This document shows positions 10,222 through 18,069 of a DNA stretch of 64,000 nt, piece after piece. Numbering within the stretch: the first letter of the stretch is position 1; every line of letters starts with the position of its first letter. The position numbers and the translations under genes were made by a program. Below the pieces are notes generated by a model. It searched no databases, had not been told where the DNA came from, and saw only the letters and a program-made list of their open reading frames with translations. The stretch comes from Streptomyces collinus (GTDB lineage: Bacteria; Actinomycetota; Actinomycetes; Streptomycetales; Streptomycetaceae): contig NZ_CP133771.1 in the NCBI RefSeq assembly GCF_031348265.1, positions 6,758,001 through 6,822,000 on the forward strand, given 5' to 3'.

Positions 10222-11304
10222 TCACCGGGTGAGCCCGGCCCGGGCGCAGTCCGGGCGGAGCTTCGGGGTGCAGATCTGGTCGATCGTGTAGACACCGTCC
10301 CGGACGAGCGTCCGGCCGATGGTCTCGCGGGTCACGGCGATCGGGTCGAGCAGCACCGCCGGGACGTCCTCGGTCGTGGGACTGTCCACCTGCGCCGTGA
10401 CCAGGGCGTCGACGTCATTGCCGCGCGCCAGGGCCACGGCCATCGCGGCGGCCGCCTCGGTCTCCAGCCGGAACGGCTTGTAGACGGTCATGTACTGCTC
10501 GCCCTTGACGATCCGCTGCACCGCGTCCAGGTCGGCGTCCTGGCCGGTGACCGGGGGCAGGGGCGCGACACGGGCGCTCTTCAGCGCCGAGATGACACCG
10601 GCCGCGATCGAGTCGTTGGCGGCGAGCACCCCCTCGATCCGGCTCGGGCCGAGGGCGCTGATCGCGGCGGACATGTGGTCGTGCGCGTTCTCCGTACGCC
10701 ACCCGATGGTGTCGTACGACTTCAGGATCCGCACCCGGTTCCGCAGGACGGCCAGGGAACCGCCCTCGTACCAGGCGGCGTTGGGGCTGGACGGGTCGCC
10801 GTTCATCATGACGACACCGCCGCCGTCGGCCCTGGCCCCCATGCCCTCCAGGAGCGTCTGGCCCTGGAGTCTGCCGACCTGCGCGCCGTCGAAACTGACG
10901 AAACCCGAGATCGGGCCCTCGGCGAGCCGGTCGTAGGCGACGACCGGAATGCCCTCGCGCTCCGCCGCGCGCACCGTGGAGCGCAGGGCCTTGGGGTCGA
11001 CGACGTCCAGGATCAGCGCCGAGACCCCCCGGGTGATCATGGAGGTCATCTGCTGCCGCTGGCTCGCCGCGTCGTTCTCGGCGTTGGCGTACACGAGCGT
11101 GCAGTCGGGGCACAGCTCCTTCAGCCGCTTCTCGATCAGGGGCTTGTCGGACTTCTCCCAGCGGGGCACGGCCCGGCTCGGCAACAGCAGCCCGACGGTC
11201 AGCCCGCCCTCGCCCTCCCCGCCGCTGTCGGTGCACCCGGCGAGGGACACGGCCAGGAGGAGCGCCAGCAGCACGGCGGCGCCGCGCAGGGCGAGACCAC
11301 GCAT
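10222..11304 (-). CDS. Sugar-binding lipoprotein, XylF/periplasmic-binding type (paralogue 2)
   Basis: The 360-residue product has a signal peptide with lipobox SLAGC near residue 24. The mature domain is a peripla_BP_4 fold of the CUT2 class: VGLLLPSRAVPRWEKSDKPL, ILDVVDPKAL, VVAYDRLAEGPI and TGQDADLDAVQRI, all shared with XylF at 35740-36852. It delivers a sugar to XylGH2 at the outer membrane face. Its ATG at 11304 shares one base with the stop of the upstream phosphatase gene (TGATG), so translation of sensor and receptor is coupled. VVAYDRLAEGP lies in the ligand cleft of xylose binders, so a pentose ligand is plausible but unproven. Confidence 0.92.
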   Translation of the reverse strand: MRGLALRGAAVLLALLLAVSLAGCTDSGGEGEGGLTVGLLLPSRAVPRWEKSDKPLIEKRLKELCPDCTLVYANAENDAASQRQQMTSMITRGVSALILDVVDPKALRSTVRAAEREGIPVVAYDRLAEGPISGFVSFDGAQVGRLQGQTLLEGMGARADGGGVVMMNGDPSSPNAAWYEGGSLAVLRNRVRILKSYDTIGWRTENAHDHMSAAISALGPSRIEGVLAANDSIAAGVISALKSARVAPLPPVTGQDADLDAVQRIVKGEQYMTVYKPFRLETEAAAAMAVALARGNDVDALVTAQVDSPTTEDVPAVLLDPIAVTRETIGRTLVRDGVYTIDQICTPKLRPDCARAGLTR

Positions 11305-14300
11305 CAGGGACCTCCCTCGGGGGGCCGGTTCCGGTGCGGGGGCGTGTCTGCGACCCCGTCGCCGATGTGTTCCATGGCCCGGTCGAGGCCGACGGCCTGC
11401 TCGCCTTTGCGGCTTGCCGCCCGCTCGCCCTTGTGGCCTGCCCTCTGCTCGCCTTTGCGGCTTGTCGCCTGCTCGTCGTGGCGGCCTGCCGTCTGCGTGT
11501 CCTGGCGGTCAGTGGCGTGGTCGTCGTGGCGGTTCGTGGCGCGGCTGCTGTCGCTGTCGATGTCGCTTTCGCGGCCGGCGGCATGGTCGTCATGGCGGTC
11601 CGCGACACGGCCGTCGTGACCGCCCGCCGTCCGGTCTTCGCCACGGTGCCGGCTCTGGCCGCGCGACTTGCGGCGGTCGCGGTCCCGGTTCCGGCCCAGG
11701 CCCCAGCTGCGGTCCCGGCCCAGGCCCCAGCCGCGGCCCGGCTTCCGCTCCTCCTCCGGCTCGGCCTCCGGTTCCTCGTCCGGCTCCGCGCCGCGTTCCG
11801 TGTCCCCTTCCGGACGGGTGACGACGATCTCGCTCCAGACCTGCTTGCCGCCGCCCACCGGCACCGAACCCCAGGTGGCCGACACGGCCTCGACCAGGAA
11901 GAGCCCACGGCCGCCCGTCGACTCCCAGTCCACGACCACCGGCTTGGCCGGCGCCCGGGGCGAGGAGTCGCTCACGGCCACCCGCAGCCGGTCCGCCGCC
12001 AGGGTCAGCTCCACCCGGACCGCGCCCTGGGTGTGCACCAGCGCGTTGGTGACCAGCTCCGACACCACCAGCAGGACGGTGTCGGCCTCGGTCGCGATGC
12101 CCCACGAACGCAGCGTGCGCGCACTGAACCTGCGGGCGTGCATCACCGCGTCCGGCAGCCGCCACACCACCCAGCCCGCCCGCACGGGACGTACCCGCAT
12201 CCCGTCGTAGCGCAGCAGCAGTACCGCCACGTCGTCCTCACGGCGTCCGGCCTCGCCGAGCAGCTCGTCCGCCATCCGCCCCGGGTCGGCGGGATCGGCG
12301 GCGGCGAGCGCCCGGCGGACGAGCCGCATCCCCTCGTCGACCTGCAGATCGGCCGACTCGACCAGGCCGTCCGTGACCAGCGCGAGCACCGAGCCCGGGG
12401 CGAGCGCGAGGGCGGTGAGAGGGAACTCCGCGTCCGCGAGGACGCCCAGCGGGAGCCCGCCCTCGACCGCGATCTCCGCGGTGCCGCCGTCGGGATGCCG
12501 CACGAGCGGCGCCAGATGCCCGGCCCGCACGAACAGCGCGTTCCCTTCCTCCATGTCGAGCTCGACATAGCAGCAGGTGGCGAAGAGGTCCGTCTCCATG
12601 CCGACGAGCAGCCGGTTGGCGTGCGCGACGACCACGTCCGGCGGATGCCCCTCCACGGCGTAGGCCCGGACCGCCGTACGCATCTGGCCCATGATCGTCG
12701 CGGCCCCGGCGCTGTGCCCCTGCACGTCCCCGATGACCAGCGCCACCTTGTTCTCCGACAGTGCGATCACGTCGTACCAGTCGCCGCCCACCTGGAGACC
12801 GCGCCGGGCGGGCAGATAGCGGGCCACGGCGGTGCCCCCGGGCAGCTTGGGGAGCCGGCGCGGCAGCAGGCTGCGCTGGAGCATCGTCGCGAGCTCCTGC
12901 TCGGCGTCGTAGGCGTGGGCGCGCTTCAGGGCCTGCCCGACCAGGCCCGCGGTGGCGGTCAGCAGGGCCCGCTCCTCGGGGGCGAACTCGTGCGGGGTGT
13001 CCCAGCCGACCAGGCAGACCCCGGCCACACCGTTCTTGGCCGGCAGCGGCAGCACCGCGAGCCCGCCGGGGCCGATCCCCGCGAGCCCCGGTTCCAGCGC
13101 GGAACCGGCCGGCCACAGGCTCACCCGGCCGTCCCGCAGTGCCGCCTGGAGCGTGGGCAGCGCGGTGACCGGCGCGTCGGGCCACTCCGAGCGCCACTCG
13201 CGTCGCCACAGCTCCGGCCAGGCACCGGCACCCGGCGGATCGAGCACGGTGACCGCCAGCCGGTCCTCCAGCAGTTCGGCGAGCGCCACCCGGTCGGCAC
13301 CCAGCGGCTCGCGGAGCGCGGCGACCACCACACGGCTGACGTCCAGGACGGTCGTGGCGTCGTCGAGCGCGGCCGTCAGCCACTGGATCCGGGCGACGTC
13401 GCTGGCGCTGCGGCGCAGCACGGGTGCCGCGCTCACCACGCCCAGCACCCGTTCCGGAGTGCCCTCGGGCCCCTTCAGCACCCGGCAGTTCAGCCGCAGC
13501 CAGCACAGCTCACCGGTGGGCCGGCGGATACGGAACTCCAGCTCACGCCGGCCGGGGGTCTGAGCGGACGGCTCGATGACCGACATCAGCGCGGGGACGT
13601 CCTCCGGGACGCTGTACGAGAGCAGCGTGTCGGTCTTGCCGTCGAAACCGCCCTCGGGGATGCCGACGAGTTCGAGCAGCGCCGGGTCCGTCTCGACCAG
13701 CCCGGTGCCGGGCGACAGGGCGAAGGACCCGACCCCCATGGCACGCAGGGCCGAATCCAGCAGTGGCGAGGGCGCCGACCGGTCCGCCTCGCCCCGCAGC
13801 CGCTCGGCGACGGCCTCGGCGTACCGCTCCAGGAACTCCTGCTGCTCGGCCCCGAGCCCCTCCCCGGCCTCGCCCACCACGACCAGGCATCCCAGCCACC
13901 CGCCCGCGGCCCCCAGCGGCAGCGCCCCGAGCGGGGCGGAGGCCGCCGCGCCTTCCTCACGCCCGAGCGTCACACTCGCGAGCCAGACGGCCCGCCCCCG
14001 CTGATACGCTTCGGCGACGGCGGGGCAACCGCCCCCGGTACCGGCCTCACCCGGAGGTACCGGGGCGGGGGAGCCGTGGGATGCGGCAGGTGATGACGGA
14101 CCGGGGGAGGCACTCGCCCCCGTGCCCGCGGTACCGGCCGAGACCGCCACCCGCCCCGGCAGCCGGTACCGCTGCTCGGACTCGGCCCCTGCCGACTCCA
14201 CCAGCCGGAGCTCCGCGCCGTCCTCACTGCGCACGTACACCGCCGCCAGCGCCACGCCGGCGAACGCCAGCAGGCGGGCTCGCGCGGCCGGTTCCGGAGC

Positions 14301-14381
14301 GGGACGAGGCGGACCGGTGCCCCCGTTCCCCGGTGCCCGAAGACCGGGGACCGCGGCCCGGGCATCGCCGTAATGGGGCAT
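11304..14381 (-). CDS. GAF-PAS-GAF-SpoIIE phosphatase-HATPase sensor protein with repeat tail
   Basis: This multidomain cytoplasmic signalling protein is about 1025 residues. In order (numbered from the GTG at 14393): a divergent GAF-like domain (about 35-205), a PAS domain (about 212-325, MGVGSFALSPGTGLVETD), a GAF domain (about 335-490), a PP2C/SpoIIE phosphatase (about 495-715) and an anti-sigma-type HATPase (about 735-860). The phosphatase shows LQRSLLPRRLP, VGGDWYDVI and VIGDVQGHSAGAA, with the metal-binding Asp residues present. The HATPase shows SELVTNALVH and GGRGLFLVEA. The last 160 residues are a charged, disordered tail with 8-residue repeats. The stop overlaps the start of xylF2. 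The start is uncertain: ATG 14381 has GGGAGG 11 nt upstream, while GTG 14393 abuts that site. It probably controls an anti-sigma partner-switch linked to sugar uptake. Confidence 0.88.
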   Translation of the reverse strand: MPHYGDARAAVPGLRAPGNGGTGPPRPAPEPAARARLLAFAGVALAAVYVRSEDGAELRLVESAGAESEQRYRLPGRVAVSAGTAGTGASASPGPSSPAASHGSPAPVPPGEAGTGGGCPAVAEAYQRGRAVWLASVTLGREEGAAASAPLGALPLGAAGGWLGCLVVVGEAGEGLGAEQQEFLERYAEAVAERLRGEADRSAPSPLLDSALRAMGVGSFALSPGTGLVETDPALLELVGIPEGGFDGKTDTLLSYSVPEDVPALMSVIEPSAQTPGRRELEFRIRRPTGELCWLRLNCRVLKGPEGTPERVLGVVSAAPVLRRSASDVARIQWLTAALDDATTVLDVSRVVVAALREPLGADRVALAELLEDRLAVTVLDPPGAGAWPELWRREWRSEWPDAPVTALPTLQAALRDGRVSLWPAGSALEPGLAGIGPGGLAVLPLPAKNGVAGVCLVGWDTPHEFAPEERALLTATAGLVGQALKRAHAYDAEQELATMLQRSLLPRRLPKLPGGTAVARYLPARRGLQVGGDWYDVIALSENKVALVIGDVQGHSAGAATIMGQMRTAVRAYAVEGHPPDVVVAHANRLLVGMETDLFATCCYVELDMEEGNALFVRAGHLAPLVRHPDGGTAEIAVEGGLPLGVLADAEFPLTALALAPGSVLALVTDGLVESADLQVDEGMRLVRRALAAADPADPGRMADELLGEAGRREDDVAVLLLRYDGMRVRPVRAGWVVWRLPDAVMHARRFSARTLRSWGIATEADTVLLVVSELVTNALVHTQGAVRVELTLAADRLRVAVSDSSPRAPAKPVVVDWESTGGRGLFLVEAVSATWGSVPVGGGKQVWSEIVVTRPEGDTERGAEPDEEPEAEPEEERKPGRGWGLGRDRSWGLGRNRDRDRRKSRGQSRHRGEDRTAGGHDGRVADRHDDHAAGRESDIDSDSSRATNRHDDHATDRQDTQTAGRHDEQATSRKGEQRAGHKGERAASRKGEQAVGLDRAMEHIGDGVADTPPHRNRPPEGGP
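11388..11540 (-). repeat. 24-bp repeats coding for octapeptides in the phosphatase tail
   Basis: Six consecutive 8-residue units can be read in frame: ATNRHDDH, ATDRQDTQ, TAGRHDEQ, ATSRKGEQ, RAGHKGER and AASRKGEQ, followed by a partial AVG. The unit is Ala/Thr, then Arg/His/Lys, then an acidic-amide pair. The DNA shows matching 24-bp periodicity, for example repeated CTCGCCTTTGCGGCTTG-like stretches. This indicates slippage-driven growth of a disordered charged tail. Confidence 0.7.
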
Positions 14382-14503
14382 GTCCGCATCCACCTCCCGT
14401 CCATGCCGCAGCCACCGGCAGGTGGGAGTCCCCGGAACTCAGGCGACGACGACGCGGGCACGGGACCGGCGGCGCGGGGTCGCGCCTCCCATGGCGGATC
14501 CAC

Positions 14504-14519
14504 GCCGCTCATGAGCGGC
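14504..14519. promoter_or_regulatory. 16-bp perfect palindrome upstream of the phosphatase operon
   Basis: GCCGCTCATGAGCGGC is a perfect palindrome about 110 nt upstream of the phosphatase start. It lies in the 346-bp gap 14394-14739 between the phosphatase gene and the end of the LPMO gene. Apart from this dyad and a repeat near 14700 I see no gene in the gap. An operator role is inferred from symmetry and position. Confidence 0.35.
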
Positions 14520-14693
14520 AGGGCACCCACACAACAGAATCGCACACCTGGATAACCACGACATATGGGGCGACCGGACCGGCTCGGTCGGCACGCCTGG
14601 CGGGTTCCGAGCACACGCCCGCAACCCCGAAACGCGGGCTCGCTCAACGTGGGGCGGCCCCGCGCCGAGACCTGGCGAATCGCCACAACGGGC

Positions 14694-14720
14694 CCGGTCA
14701 CCGGACTCCCCGGTCACCGG
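14694..14720. repeat. Direct repeat of an 11-bp palindrome after the LPMO gene
   Basis: CCGGTCACCGG, itself a palindrome around a central C, occurs at 14694-14704 and again at 14710-14720, 5 nt apart. It lies 20 nt beyond the LPMO stop, so it could fold as part of that gene's terminator or serve as a paired protein site. Confidence 0.4.
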
Positions 14721-14739
14721 ACCCGCCCCGTCCGACCCC

Positions 14740-15798
14740 TCAGCCCACCCGGCAGGGCAAGCCGCTCGTGGTGTCACCGCCGGGCCCGGAGACGACGTAC
14801 CCGAATGTCGTGCTCTTGCCCGGGGCCAGGGAGCCGTTCCAGTTGGCGTTGTGGACCATCACCGCCTGGCCGTTGTAGGTCGCGCTGCCGCTCCACAGGC
14901 TCTCGACCTTCTGGCCCGCCGGGAGCCTCCAGTCGACCATCCAGCCCAGCATCGGGACCGTGCCGGTGTTGGTGACCGTCACCTCGGACTGGTAGCCGCC
15001 GTTCCAGGTGCCCGTGGTCTTGCGGGTGGCCGTGCAGGTGCCGGGCACCGGCTCGGTCGGGTTGCCCGGCTCCTTGATGCCGGTCACCTCGCCGTTGCCG
15101 CCGTCGAAGACGACGTCGGAGCAGGAGTAGAAGGTCTCCTGGCTGTCGGAGCGCTGCCAGACCATGTAGATGATGTGCCGGCCCGACTTGTTGTCGGGGA
15201 GCTTGCCCTTCCAGGCGTAGTTGGCCTCGACCGTGCCCGGGGAGCCGTTCAGCGGCGGGTGGTCGACCGAGAGGAAGGGCTGGGCCTCCATGTCGTTCCA
15301 GGTGAGCGTCTTCGTCGGGTCGAAGCCGTCCTTGGTGATGTAGACGTAGAACCAGCCCGGGTGCGCCGCCCAGGCGTTGTAGGAGAAGTCGACCGTCGCG
15401 CCCGAGGTGAGATGGGTGAGCGGCCAGTCCTTGCTGGGCGTGTTGAACCCGGTGAAGTTGGTGTTGCCGCCGCTGCACAGCTCGCCGTCCGGCACGAAGC
15501 CCTTGGTGCGGCCGGCGCCGTCCGAGCGCAGCACCGAGAACCAGTTGTAGAACGGCGTGGTGCCGCTGACCTGCTGCGCACCCCGGCACGCGGGGTTCAC
15601 CGGCTTGATCTCACCGGTGTCGGTCAGCCCGTCCTGCCAGCACAGGAACGTGCGGCTGCCGGGCTTCATGGGTGTGCCGTGGGCCTCCGCCTCGCCCCCG
15701 GCCGTCATGACCAGGCCGATGGCCGGGACGGTGACGAGGAGGGAGAGCAGCACGAGGAAGAGGGCTCGGGTCCGGGCGGGGAGTGATAAGCGGGGCAT
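14740..15798 (-). CDS. Secreted lytic polysaccharide monooxygenase (AA10) with CBM2
   Basis: The 352-residue secreted copper enzyme starts at the ATG at 15798, with GGGAGG 7 nt upstream. The signal peptide ends AEA before His31, so the mature protein would begin HGTPMKPGSR with the N-terminal histidine of the copper brace. The AA10 catalytic domain (about 31-230) contains AWAAHPGWFYVY with the second brace histidine, and ends ETFYSCSDVVF. A short Pro/Thr linker (EPGNPTEPVPGT) leads to a family 2 carbohydrate-binding module (about 255-352) with its flanking Cys pair (CTATRKT...GLPCRVG) and exposed tryptophans. The CBM2 and the perfect CebR-type operator upstream point to crystalline cellulose rather than chitin. 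It oxidatively cleaves chains outside the cell. Confidence 0.95.
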   Translation of the reverse strand: MPRLSLPARTRALFLVLLSLLVTVPAIGLVMTAGGEAEAHGTPMKPGSRTFLCWQDGLTDTGEIKPVNPACRGAQQVSGTTPFYNWFSVLRSDGAGRTKGFVPDGELCSGGNTNFTGFNTPSKDWPLTHLTSGATVDFSYNAWAAHPGWFYVYITKDGFDPTKTLTWNDMEAQPFLSVDHPPLNGSPGTVEANYAWKGKLPDNKSGRHIIYMVWQRSDSQETFYSCSDVVFDGGNGEVTGIKEPGNPTEPVPGTCTATRKTTGTWNGGYQSEVTVTNTGTVPMLGWMVDWRLPAGQKVESLWSGSATYNGQAVMVHNANWNGSLAPGKSTTFGYVVSGPGGDTTSGLPCRVG

Positions 15799-15929
15799 CG
15801 TGGATCCTCCCGGCTTGCTTGTCAGGATCATGACAGCACCGTCCGTTCGTGGGGGTACGGACCTGCGGATGTATGTGCGCCGGTGCGCGGGGCGGGAGCC
15901 ACTCGAGGGCGGGTTCCGGTCCACCGCTA

Positions 15930-15943
15930 TGGGAGCGCTCCCA
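15930..15943. promoter_or_regulatory. CebR-type operator upstream of the LPMO gene
   Basis: TGGGAGCGCTCCCA is the exact 14-bp palindrome bound by the cellobiose-responsive LacI-family repressor CebR (CelR) in Streptomyces. It lies 132 nt upstream of the LPMO start, so the gene is probably derepressed by cellobiose or cellotriose. The other direction leads to the lipoprotein gene at 16307, which is farther away. Confidence 0.85.
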
Positions 15944-16144
15944 CCCCGCCTGTTGCGGAAGTTAGCGCCCGGCGGCTCAGATGTAAACGGCCCCGCCGAA
16001 GCGCCTCGACGCGAGCCCTCATTTCTCTTGGCGGGGAGGCGGCAGCGTCATCACCGAATTCAAGGACCGGAGACCGGTGGTCAGGATGCGGCTCTGCCTC
16101 ATATGGGACGTCGACCACTCCGCATGCCTTCACTGGATCGAGGC

Positions 16145-16194
16145 GCCGGAGCGGGCCGGAGCAGGCCGGAGCGAGCCGGAGCAAGCCGGAGTGA
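16145..16194. repeat. Five tandem 10-bp repeats
   Basis: Five copies of GCCGGAGNRN follow each other without gaps: GCCGGAGCGG, GCCGGAGCAG, GCCGGAGCGA, GCCGGAGCAA and GCCGGAGTGA. They lie 110 nt upstream of the MmpS-like lipoprotein gene. The variation is confined to the last three bases. The repeat phases with one DNA helical turn. Confidence 0.75.
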
Positions 16195-16306
16195 CGAGGC
16201 GTCAGCCGCCTTGTCCGGCCCACGAGGCTGCCGTACAAAGGAAGTTGACTCTCCTTTCCCTTTGCGGTTGGCTGCGGAATCGACCATCAAGATCCGGGGG
16301 GATCCT

Positions 16307-16717
16307 TTGAACCGCACCATCCGTGCAGCCGTCTGCTCCGTCGCAGTCACCGGTCTCGCGTTCGGCCTCAGCTCCTGCTCTGAGGCGGTCGACCAGGTCG
16401 ACAAGGCCGTGGACGAGACCTACGAGGTCACCTACGAGGTCACGGGGAAGAACATCGACTCGATCGAATTCCACGGCGGCGGTGGCAAGGCCATGGAGCC
16501 GAAGATCGAGTCGGTGTCGAAGCCCGAGCTGCCGTGGAAGAAGACGGTCACGCTGCGCGGCATCATGCCCGCGGCGGTCATGCCGGTGGCCGCGGACCCC
16601 GAGGGTTCCCAGATCACCTGCAAGATCATCCACAAGGGCAAGGTGCTGGAGGAGCAGAGCGCCGACGGCCTGGTGACCGCCGGCGGCTGCACCGCGGAGT
16701 CCCCGATCACGGGCTGA
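16307..16717 (+). CDS. MmpS-like lipoprotein
   Basis: The 136-residue product is read from a TTG at 16307 (MNRTIRAAVC), preceded closely by GGGGGG; no ATG or GTG gives an intact signal peptide. The signal peptide ends in an LSSC lipobox near residue 24. The mature part begins with VTYEVTG and contains a strand-rich core (DSIEFHGGGGK, KTVTLRG, ITCKIIHKGKVLEEQSADG) that fits the MmpS transport-accessory fold. That fold is best known beside MmpL/RND exporters in mycobacteria. No MmpL gene is nearby, so it probably works alone at the cell surface. A strong terminator follows directly. The family call is moderately sure; the role is unknown. Confidence 0.75.
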   Translation: MNRTIRAAVCSVAVTGLAFGLSSCSEAVDQVDKAVDETYEVTYEVTGKNIDSIEFHGGGGKAMEPKIESVSKPELPWKKTVTLRGIMPAAVMPVAADPEGSQITCKIIHKGKVLEEQSADGLVTAGGCTAESPITG

Positions 16718-16737
16718 GCCGGGGCAGGACCGACGGA

Positions 16738-16763
16738 AAGGCGCAGCCCGCGGGCTGCGCCTT
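16738..16763. terminator. Perfect hairpin after the MmpS-like gene
   Basis: Arms of about 12-13 bp around AAGGCGCAGCCC/GGGCTGCGCCTT form a near-loopless GC-rich dyad. It begins 21 nt after the lipoprotein stop, and TTCCTTGTG follows. It lies between convergent genes and could act on both. Confidence 0.8.
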
Positions 16764-16838
16764 CCTTGTGCGCCGGCTGAACCGGCGCGGTCGGTGGCGT
16801 AGGTGGCGTCCGGGTGGTCTGCCGGCCGCTTGCGACGG

Positions 16839-17837
16839 TCACTCGTGCCGGCCGCCCAACACCGTCTCCAGCCAGCCCAGTTGACGCCGCACCTGTACCG
16901 CGTCACCCCCCTCGTGCCCGTTGAACGGATACGCGTGGATCTCCTTGCGCGGGTCCGTCCCCGTCAGGTCGGCGTACCGGTTGAAGGCCGCGTACGTCCC
17001 GCTCGGCGGGCACACCGTGTCCCGCAGTCCCACCCCGAAATGAGCCGGAGCCTGCGCGCGGCGGGCGAAGGAGACGCCCTCGACGTAGGACAGGGTGCGA
17101 TGGGCGGCGTGCTCGGCGCCCCGGTGGACGGACAGGTACGCGGCGATCTCGCCGTACGGGCCCGCGTCGGTGAGGTCGAGCGCGCGGCGGTTGCCGCACA
17201 GGAGGGGGGCGGTGACCAGCACGGCCGCCAGGTCCGGGACGAGCCCCGCCACCGCCAGGGCCAGCCCCCCGCCCTGGCTGTTGCCGACGGCCACGGTCCG
17301 CGCCGGATCGACGCCGGGCAGCCCCCGCACGGCCGCGACCGCCCGCACCGCGTCCGTGATCAGGCGCCGGTAGTGGTAGTCCGCGGCGGAGAGCAGCCCG
17401 CGCACCGCCGGCCCGGGCCCGCCCGGCGCGACGGCGTGGGGATCGGGCGTGTCACCGCCGCACCCGTACTGGTCGCCCTGGCCGCGGTTGTCCATGAGCA
17501 GATGCGCGTACCCGGCGTTGACCCATGTCAGGCGTTCGTGGGGGAGCCCCCGGCCGCGCCCGTACCCGGCGAACTCGACGACGGCAGGCAGCAGTTCGCC
17601 GGCCCCGGCAGGCCGGCTGAACCACGCCCGCACCGGGTCGCCCGCGAACCCCCGAAACGTCACGTCCCAGGTCCGCGTCAGCCGCAGGCCCGTCTCCACC
17701 GGCCGCACCGACACCAGAGCGTCCGTCTGCCCGGCCTCCTTCAGCGTGCTCGTCCAGAACGCGTCGAAGTCGGCGGGCTCCTCGATGTCCGGGCGGTGGC
17801 GCTCCAGTTCGGTCAGGGGCAGGTCGAACGCTGGCAC
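16839..17837 (-). CDS. Acetyl xylan esterase (CE7, cephalosporin-C deacetylase family)
   Basis: The 332-residue alpha/beta-hydrolase starts at the GTG at 17837, with GCGAGG 7 nt upstream. It has no signal peptide and is therefore cytoplasmic. The family pattern is complete: an N-terminal FWTSTLKEAG helix, FAGYGRGRG (RGQ-like loop), DNRGQGDQYG, the nucleophile serine in GNSQGGGLAL, the acid in GLRDTVCPP and the histidine in NGHEGG. CE7 enzymes remove acetyl groups from short xylo-oligosaccharides after import. This fits its position divergent from an oligosaccharide ABC transporter and close to a GH67 alpha-glucuronidase. It may share the operator at 18025-18035. Confidence 0.93.
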   Translation of the reverse strand: MPAFDLPLTELERHRPDIEEPADFDAFWTSTLKEAGQTDALVSVRPVETGLRLTRTWDVTFRGFAGDPVRAWFSRPAGAGELLPAVVEFAGYGRGRGLPHERLTWVNAGYAHLLMDNRGQGDQYGCGGDTPDPHAVAPGGPGPAVRGLLSAADYHYRRLITDAVRAVAAVRGLPGVDPARTVAVGNSQGGGLALAVAGLVPDLAAVLVTAPLLCGNRRALDLTDAGPYGEIAAYLSVHRGAEHAAHRTLSYVEGVSFARRAQAPAHFGVGLRDTVCPPSGTYAAFNRYADLTGTDPRKEIHAYPFNGHEGGDAVQVRRQLGWLETVLGGRHE

Positions 17838-17971
17838 GGCGGCACCTCGCAGGAGTCGGTCGTCATCCAGAAACTTGCGACGAGGAACGGGCGGTCGGCC
17901 CCAGGGGTCTACCCAGCTTCGACGGTGTTCCAACGCGCCTCAGGCGTCCCGTCCGAGTCCGGCAGCACCCA

Positions 17972-17999
17972 TTGACAGCGCTTTCTGGTGCCCATAAGT
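17972..17999 (+). promoter_or_regulatory. Candidate promoter of the xylan-oligosaccharide operon
   Basis: A perfect TTGACA -35 box (17972-17977) is followed after 15-16 nt by CATAAG/ATAAGT as a -10 candidate. It is about 75-100 nt upstream of the first permease gene. The -10 match is poor, so the assignment is tentative. Confidence 0.4.
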
Positions 18000-18024
18000 T
18001 GCCGCGAAGTTACCGGTAGAAGCT

Positions 18025-18035
18025 CGAAAGTTTCG
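18025..18035. promoter_or_regulatory. BxlR/XlnR-type operator CGAAAGTTTCG
   Basis: The 11-bp palindrome CGAAA-G-TTTCG fits the CGAA-N-TTCG-type inverted repeat described for repressors of xylan and xylo-oligosaccharide genes in Streptomyces (BxlR/XlnR). It lies 35 nt before the permease gene in the divergent region shared with the acetyl xylan esterase, downstream of the candidate promoter. No LacI/ROK regulator gene is directly adjacent, so the repressor would act in trans. Confidence 0.6.
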
Positions 18036-18069
18036 GTTCCGCGTCCCATGCCCACGGGAGGCCCGAGCA

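Noticed and set aside
11334..14093. 919-codon frame on the plus strand across the phosphatase gene
   Set aside because: The opposite strand carries clear GAF, PAS, SpoIIE and HATPase motifs; this frame shows none and mirrors their codon bias.
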